In this document: piece after piece, positions 29,688-34,266 of the stretch
Position numbering within the stretch: the stretch's first letter is position 1
Layout of the letters: each line of letters opens with the position of its first letter
Origin: Sphingomonas prati
Lineage (GTDB): Bacteria; Pseudomonadota; Alphaproteobacteria; Sphingomonadales; Sphingomonadaceae
DNA: 34,266 nucleotides
Assembly: GCF_014643515.1 (NCBI RefSeq)
Contig: NZ_BMJP01000009.1
Location: 1-34,266 of the forward strand
Reading direction: 5' to 3'
The notes under the pieces: generated by a model
The model's input: only the letters and a program-made list of their open reading frames with translations
Databases searched by the model: none
Told to the model about the DNA's origin: nothing
Program-made: the position numbers and the translations under genes

Positions 29688-30095
29688 ATGATGCTTCTAT
29701 GCCTCGCCATTGCCCTGCACGACGTTGACGGGCCTATTCGGTGCCAATCCGGCGAGCGCATCCGCCTCGCCGGGGTCGGCGCTACCGAACTCGACGGCTC
29801 GCGTCGGCCGGGACAACCGGGCGTCCCCGGTGATCCCTTCGCGCAACGTCGCGTGATGGCCGCTGCGCTGGGTGGTGGTGTCGGCTCCGACAACCGCCGC
29901 CCCGATGGATACCTAACCTTCGTCCGGCCTGTGCGGCTGTCGTGCGAGGCGGTCGGCAATAGCTGGAACCGCACGGTCGCATGGTGTCGGCTCGCGGACG
30001 GGCGCGACGCGAGCTGCGTCGCGATCGGTGCCGGCGTCGCGGTGCGCTGGGCTAGGTTCGATCCCGGCGCGCGGTTAGCCAGGTGCGCGCGGTGA
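29688..30095 (+). CDS. SNase-like (thermonuclease family) protein
   Basis: A 135-residue protein with the staphylococcal-nuclease layout. D-V-D-G-P-I precedes E-R-I-R-L-A-G-V-G-A-T-E-L, which holds the expected catalytic Arg and Glu, and N-R-T-V-A-W-C supplies the second Arg. Y-L-T-F-V-R-P-V-R-L-S-C-E fits the core strand. The N-terminus (M-M-L-L-C-L-A-I-A-L) is hydrophobic, and export is possible. IncP plasmids carry an SNase-type nuclease called ParB, an interesting parallel. It lies 3 bases after the primase gene, so it belongs to the transfer transcript. Metal-ligand details are less clear. Confidence 0.7.
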   Translation: MMLLCLAIALHDVDGPIRCQSGERIRLAGVGATELDGSRRPGQPGVPGDPFAQRRVMAAALGGGVGSDNRRPDGYLTFVRPVRLSCEAVGNSWNRTVAWCRLADGRDASCVAIGAGVAVRWARFDPGARLARCAR

Positions 30096-30167
30096 CGCTT
30101 ACAGCCTGTGCCGGCCTCTATATTTCCGCCGGTTTCCGCCTTATATTAGACAGTGAAGGAGCGCATG

Positions 30168-30437
30168 ATGATTGAGTTTAAGCGAGCTTCGGAGATGACG
30201 AGCGCGGAGAAGTCTGCTGCCATCGTCGGCTCGGACCCTGCTTACTTTCAACAGCGGCGCTGGGCCTTGGAAGCTGCGCGCCTCCTTCATGAGGCCGATA
30301 AAGCACCGGACGCGGAGAAAGCAGCCGCAGAAGAGAGGCTTTCAAAGCATTATCGCACTCGGGATGACGTGGAATCTAACCACGTCCCTTTAGACCGGGA
30401 CGTGACGGATGGGATCGCGGCTCGTCAACGCGGGTGA
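30168..30437 (+). CDS. Probable antitoxin partner of the zeta-type toxin
   Basis: This protein of about 89 residues is helical and charged (E-F-K-R-A-S-E-M-T-S-A-E-K-S-A-A-I at the start, then A-L-E-A-A-R-L-L-H-E-A-D-K). The ATG at 30168 lies 6 bases after AAGGAG; GTG 30153 and ATG 30165 are alternatives. It overlaps the toxin start by GTGA. Position and size fit the antitoxin of a zeta pair. Sequence resemblance to epsilon is not evident to me. A TTATATTA box at 30141-30148 may be its -10. Confidence 0.65.
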   Translation: MIEFKRASEMTSAEKSAAIVGSDPAYFQQRRWALEAARLLHEADKAPDAEKAAAEERLSKHYRTRDDVESNHVPLDRDVTDGIAARQRG

Positions 30438-31780
30438 CAGACGACCAGAAGCCGCTTGATGATGACAAGCGGGAACGTCTTGCCAAGAGGCTAACCGACC
30501 TACAACTTAACGAAACTCCCCGCGTCGATAAGCCCTTAGCGGTCTTTACTGCTGGGCAACCGGGTTCCGGAAAGTCGGGTATCGTCCAAACGATGCGCGT
30601 CAAGTTTGGTGACGCCCGCGCCGTAGAAATCAACCCGGACGATGTGCGTCCTGCCATTCCCTATATGGCTGAGCGCATCCAACGCGGCGAATTGAAGACT
30701 CCAGACGCCGCAAATATGGATGCGGGAATAATCTCCCACAGAATGATGCAACTGGCCGGACAGGCGCAACGGAACATCATCTACGATGGAACCCTGTCTA
30801 ACAGCTTCTATGCGGGCCAAAACATCGATGAACTCAAAAACATGGGCTACCGTGTAGAAGTACACAGTATGGCGACAAGTCCGGAGCTTAGTCACGCAAG
30901 GACGTACTCCCGTCGAGAAAAAGAAATAATGGATTCCGATACGCGATTTGGTCGTGGTGTCGATGACTCCTATCACGATCAATCGTTGAAGGGCTTGCTC
31001 CGCTCTTTGGATGAATTACAGGCTGGCAATAAGCCGCACGCCCTTGTCGCTTACGATCAGAACAATAAAGTCATTGGCGTAATTAATCGCGAGAACGATC
31101 AATGGGTGCCGGACAAGCGCATATCGGATATTCTGCGCGAAGTTCACAACAACCCCACCAAGGAAGCGCTACAGGGCGCGGCGCAACAGTGGGATTTAGC
31201 GGCTAATCTGATGCGAGAGCGCGGGGCCGATCCTGCCGAGCAACAGAAAGTCGATCGCTTTCGGGATATCGCTTTCGATCGATTGAGTCCGCAGCCAACG
31301 ATCGATCCTGCGAACCAAGCAAAGGCGCAACCCGACGCCGATCGTCCCGACAAGGGCGAACGACTGGTGATCGGGGACGGGAGCCGGGTCCACGAAAAGC
31401 GGGTGGATGGGGCGTGGCGGGAGACGGATGCGGAGCCGCAAGGCAACAGCCCTAAGGGCGTCTATCGCCTCGATACCGCTCGCGACGCTGATCCCAAGTC
31501 GAAGGACGAATATCGCGGCGCTGTGCTGCACGTCGATAAGTCCAACGTGTACCAGCTCGGCAGCGATAGCCAGGTGGTGCGGCATGATCGGGACCGGTTC
31601 AAGGATACGCCCGCGATCGGCGATAATGCGCGCATTGGCTATAACAGCGGGCAAGCCGTGATCCTTGCACGCTCGGCCGAACCCTCGGCCGATCGCGCCG
31701 GACCTACGCCAGCGGTTTCGTCGCCCACGCGACCGACGCCGACAACTCCCACGCGCGCCGCGCCCGATCGTGAGCGATAA
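30434..31780 (+). CDS. Zeta-type toxin kinase with KfrB-like C-terminal domain
   Basis: This 448-residue protein has the zeta toxin P-loop fold. Walker A is G-Q-P-G-S-G-K-S (41-48), followed by E-I-N-P-D-D-V-R and N-I-I-Y-D-G-T-L-S-N. Zeta toxins phosphorylate UDP-N-acetylglucosamine and stop cell-wall synthesis, killing plasmid-free daughters. After a linker, a domain at about 308-420 (G-V-Y-R-L-D-T-A-R-D-A-D, then V-Y-Q-L-G, Q-V-V-R-H-D-R and A-R-I-G-Y) resembles KfrB domains of IncP-type plasmids. A second copy of this domain is a separate gene at 31912. The Pro/Thr-rich tail ends P-D-R-E-R. The start overlaps the antitoxin stop. Confidence 0.87.
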   Translation: MTDDQKPLDDDKRERLAKRLTDLQLNETPRVDKPLAVFTAGQPGSGKSGIVQTMRVKFGDARAVEINPDDVRPAIPYMAERIQRGELKTPDAANMDAGIISHRMMQLAGQAQRNIIYDGTLSNSFYAGQNIDELKNMGYRVEVHSMATSPELSHARTYSRREKEIMDSDTRFGRGVDDSYHDQSLKGLLRSLDELQAGNKPHALVAYDQNNKVIGVINRENDQWVPDKRISDILREVHNNPTKEALQGAAQQWDLAANLMRERGADPAEQQKVDRFRDIAFDRLSPQPTIDPANQAKAQPDADRPDKGERLVIGDGSRVHEKRVDGAWRETDAEPQGNSPKGVYRLDTARDADPKSKDEYRGAVLHVDKSNVYQLGSDSQVVRHDRDRFKDTPAIGDNARIGYNSGQAVILARSAEPSADRAGPTPAVSSPTRPTPTTPTRAAPDRER

Positions 31781-31911
31781 TCCGGGCCGTGGGAGGCATC
31801 GCGCCCAACTCGGCACCGGATAGACCCGGCGACGCCCCCAAGCCGCTCCAGCAAGCTCCTACCGGGCCGGATCGATCGCGATCGGCCGGGTGAGAAATAG
31901 AGGCTCCGACA

Positions 31912-32334
31912 TTGAACGCTGATCGCACTCCCGACCGTGCCGAACGCCTCGTCATCATGAACGGGAGTCGGCTCCACGAACGGCACCTCGGCGGGAAATG
32001 GAACGTCATGGATTCCGAACCGCAGGGGATGAACCCGAAAGGTATCTACCGGCTCGATACCGCCCGCGACGCCGATACTAAAACGAAGGGCGAGTATCGC
32101 GGCGCTGTGCTGCACGTCGATAAAGCCAACGTGTACCAGCTCGGAAACGACAGCCAGGTCGTGCGTCATGATCGCGATCGATTCAAGGAAACCCCCAACG
32201 TGGGCGAGGGCGCTAGGATCGGTTACGATAGCGGCCGGGCGGTGATGCTCAACCGATCGGCCGAGCCTTCCCCCAACCGTGGAAGTCCTGCACCATCGGC
32301 GCCAGCGCGGCCCCGCCCGGATCGCGAGCGATAA
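31912..32334 (+). CDS. Stand-alone KfrB-like domain, copy of the zeta C-terminus
   Basis: A 140-residue protein in which roughly 80 of about 110 aligned residues equal the C-terminal domain of the preceding toxin, by hand count. Both end P-D-R-E-R and stop at an equivalent place, so a tandem duplication of the toxin's 3' end is likely. The TTG at 31912 follows AGAGG. It could compete with or bind the toxin, or regulate DNA as KfrB-type proteins might; none of this is shown. The 130-base gap from the toxin gene holds GC-rich repeats but no clear promoter. Confidence 0.8.
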   Translation: MNADRTPDRAERLVIMNGSRLHERHLGGKWNVMDSEPQGMNPKGIYRLDTARDADTKTKGEYRGAVLHVDKANVYQLGNDSQVVRHDRDRFKETPNVGEGARIGYDSGRAVMLNRSAEPSPNRGSPAPSAPARPRPDRER

Positions 32335-32336
32335 GA

Positions 32337-32368
32337 ATTGCATATCGGACGATATCGTTTAATATTGT
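32337..32368 (+). promoter_or_regulatory. Promoter with embedded dyad, upstream of small membrane gene
   Basis: TTGCAT (32338-32343), 17 bases, then AATATT (32361-32366) make a sigma-70-like promoter. The perfect inverted repeat ATATCG-GA-CGATAT (32342-32355) lies between or over the boxes, as expected for an operator. It matches the minus strand of 10521-10552 at 30 of 32 positions. Transcription would start near 32373, so the gene start at 32394 fits. Confidence 0.65.
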
Positions 32369-32393
32369 GGGCGCTGTTGAAGAGGAAGTAACG

Positions 32394-32600
32394 GTGCCGA
32401 AAAATCCTAAGCTGCCCCCGATAGCAACGCCGCTCCATTTTTACGTCGTGATCCTCCTAACGCTGGTTCAGGCAGCGGCCTCCTACTTTGGCTTAGGTGG
32501 CGGATTGTTCGGCTCCGCCTTGGGCTGGGTGGTCATTGCAGTCCTATGGGTCCTAGTCGGGCTGGCGTGGTTCCTGTTCGATCCTCGGCCCGCGAAGTGA
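32394..32600 (+). CDS. Small two-helix membrane protein
   Basis: A protein of about 68 residues with hydrophobic helices at about 14-33 and 41-62 and a short positive start. The GTG at 32394 has AGAGGAAG 6 to 8 bases upstream and lies after the promoter at 32337-32368; the longer GTG at 32367 would overlap the -10 box. It shares that promoter with the DUF932 operon, so both are likely controlled together. The function is unknown. It converges with the gene at 32637. Confidence 0.7.
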   Translation: MPKNPKLPPIATPLHFYVVILLTLVQAAASYFGLGGGLFGSALGWVVIAVLWVLVGLAWFLFDPRPAK

Positions 32601-32636
32601 ATTGAAGCCGATGGCCCGCATGGGCTGATCGCCGCT

Positions 32637-32828
32637 CTACCGGGGCGCGGGTCCAAGGAACCGCTCTATCAGCTCCGGCGGTATCTCTTCGCCCTGCTGC
32701 ATGGGTTGTTGGTCCGTCGCCACGTCGATCGCGTGCTGTAGGTGGGTCGCGGCGCTTAGCTCGCCGGCTTCATCTAGCAGGGCGAGCGCCATCCTCATCA
32801 ACGCTACGGCTGTTTCTAGCTGGGACAT
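32637..32828 (-). CDS. Small helical protein of unknown function (63 aa)
   Basis: The sequence M-S-Q-L-E-T-A-V-A-L-M-R-M-A-L-A-L-L-D-E-A-G-E is a helix, then A-A-T-H-L-Q-H-A-I-D-V-A and a tail I-P-P-E-L-I-E-R-F-L-G-P. I recall similar small proteins as hypothetical genes in sphingomonads, without known function. It lies downstream of the umuC remnant on the same strand, 88 bases away. Confidence 0.65.
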   Translation of the reverse strand: MSQLETAVALMRMALALLDEAGELSAATHLQHAIDVATDQQPMQQGEEIPPELIERFLGPAPR

Positions 32829-32916
32829 GGCGGCATCTTCGGGATGCCGGGTTAAACCACAAGCGGAGATAGGTCCGATACCGTGCCGCCTATGGCGTCA
32901 TTCGGACCTTTCGGGA

Positions 32917-34146
32917 TTACCGCGCAACCGGGATTTCCGCGATGCTCGTCGTCCACGATGGGCTTTTCTGCGAACGCTTGGTGTCGAACGATCGCGGCCC
33001 CCTGCCCTGTGCCGCAAGCGTCACGGTGTCCCGGCCGAAACGCGCGTTAAGTCCGTCCATCGCTTCTAACAGGCCAGGTGCGCGCGGGTCGGCCGTAGCG
33101 AACAGGTCGGCCTGTCCAGCGCCGGCCGGTGTCAGTTCCTCCAACAGGATTCCGCACTTGGTATAAACCCCGCCATCCTGAAACATCGTCTCGGCAAGTC
33201 GCGTTGCCATACCGACGATCACGCGCGGGTCATGACTGGCGGGTGACAAGCGCGCCGATCGCGACGCGCTGGGAGGGTTCGGCCGGTATCGGCTCCCATG
33301 TGCGAACGCGATCATTCTCGACGCTACTAGCCCCTTCGCGCGTATCTTCTCGGCCGCACGAGCTGCGCGACGTGCCATCGCCTCGCATAGCTCTTCCACG
33401 GTAGTCACGGGCGCGCCAAACTGGCGTGTGACGGCGGTTGCCTTCATCGCCTCGGGTTCAACCGTGAAGTCCGCGCACTCGACGCCGTTCAGCTCGCGCA
33501 CAAGCCGCTCTAGGACAACCGTTCCGGCGTCCCGCGCGACTGCTGGGGGCAATGCGGCTAGGTCGGCCGTCGTTCGCACGCCTAGCGGCCTCAACCGGGC
33601 CTCAAGCGCCTTTCCGATGCCCCACACCTCGCCAACCGGCCATTGCGCAAACAGGCGACGTCGCAATTCCTCGTCGTGGAGATCCACAACGCCGCCCCAT
33701 ATCTTTTCCGTGGCCTTAGCGAGGGCGTTCGCCACCTTGGACAGGGTTCGCGTCGGGCCTAGTCCGATGCGCGTAGGCAATCCGACGCTGCGCGCTATTC
33801 CCTGCATGACGCGGTGCGCGGTCGCCACGTCGCCGGCACCGTTCGCCAGCACGGGCAACCGGAAAAAACTCTCGTCGATAGAATAAACCTCTACCGTGTC
33901 GGAAAAGTCGGCGATCACGGAGTTAAACCGGCGATTCAGGTCGGCGTATAGTTCATAATTCGATGAACGAACCTGTATTCCGTGGCGACGAACAACGTCC
34001 CTGATCTTAAACATCGGGTCGCCCATTTTGATATGAAGCGCCTTTGCTTCCTCGCTTCTGGCAATCGCGCAACCGTCGTTGTTAGACAATACGATAACCG
34101 GCACGCCACGTAGTTTAGGATCGAAAAGCCGCTCACTGGATACATA
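32917..34146 (-). pseudogene. umuC: umuC, 3' part (interrupted Y-family DNA polymerase)
   Basis: From 34146 leftward the frame reads [20 protein letters not shown] and continues as normal Umu[18 protein letters not shown], the catalytic Y-S-I-D-E-S, the thumb and little-finger domains. A TAA at 34147-34149 stands directly before the Tyr, so this part lacks the first codons with the metal-binding Asp. These are at 148-186 at the other end of the window. The first usable start is the GTG at 34104. The polymerase is therefore probably inactive, or can only work if the insertion is excised. Confidence 0.85.
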
Positions 34147-34266
34147 TTATCCTGACTCGATAATTATCCCGCTTTCATGTGGTTTGCGCAGCAGCACAGC
34201 GGTGTGCGGCGTCAAGCACAACCATATAACAATGGAAACCGACCGGCCGACTGATTGCCAGCAGGA
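34141..34266. mobile_element. Putative insertion sequence end inside umuC (right side)
   Basis: This sequence separates the intact umuC remainder from the window end. Read outward it begins TAC.T.TTAT like the left-hand side. It has TTATC-7-GATAA (34148-34164) and the overlapping GATAATTATC, suggesting recombinase-binding dyads. It ends without a stop to the frame across the junction. Together with 1-147 it makes 273 bp if the molecule is circular, an exact multiple of three. Confidence 0.45.

Noticed and set aside
1-34266. tRNA, rRNA, riboswitches, antibiotic-resistance or catabolic genes
   Set aside because: None was seen on either strand.

Overview
The window reads as a conjugative plasmid of a high-GC alphaproteobacterium, most likely a sphingomonad (inference). 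The grounds are a complete VirB/VirD4-type transfer system, a GAAC-N7-GAAC SOS box of the alphaproteobacterial kind, frequent GTG/TTG starts with AAGGAG-like ribosome sites, and no rRNA, tRNA or chromosomal housekeeping genes. The two window ends carry the two halves of a single umuC gene in the same reading frame, so the molecule is probably circular, or the ends lie inside one repeated mobile element that interrupts umuC.

Layout. (1) 1-1544: SOS cassette, with umuD and the start of umuC leftward, and a small ORF plus an SRAP/YedK-type DNA-crosslink repair protein rightward, on either side of an SOS box at 656-670. (2) 1591-1850: nine iteron-like repeats, a candidate oriV. (3) 1853-3811: relaxase, MobC, a nic site like those of RK2 and Ti borders, and a 25-bp-arm hairpin. 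(4) 3895-7761: two unknown proteins, a small membrane protein, and KorB-like ParB and IncC-like ParA with another small membrane protein. (5) 7882-11825: ribbon-helix-helix protein, serine recombinase, small proteins, DUF932 protein, a GNAT-like protein and an SGNH hydrolase. (6) 12010-14070: winged-helix candidate replication initiator, with a candidate antisense RNA in its leader, and ribbon-helix-helix regulators. (7) 14246-26534: T4SS operon in the order trbM-like, virB1, B2, B3, B4, B5, eexN-like, B6, B7-like, B8, B9, B10, B11, virD4. (8) 26553-32828: 1043-residue TraC-like primase, SNase-like nuclease, zeta-type toxin pair, a stand-alone copy of the toxin's C-terminal domain, and small proteins. 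(9) 32917-34146: rest of umuC.

How it fits together. The nic site, MobC and relaxase would make the transfer intermediate, VirD4 would couple it to the VirB channel, and the primase would prime the entering strand. ParA/ParB, the resolvase and the zeta system would keep the plasmid. A 16-bp palindrome, GTTCGTCCGGACGAAC, occurs five times, twice inside coding regions (parB and the primase gene). Because the ParB resembles KorB of IncP plasmids, I propose these are its operator/centromere sites. A second shared element, a nearly identical 32-bp promoter with an embedded inverted repeat, lies ahead of the DUF932 operon and of a small membrane-protein gene 22 kb away. No antibiotic-resistance or catabolic genes were seen.
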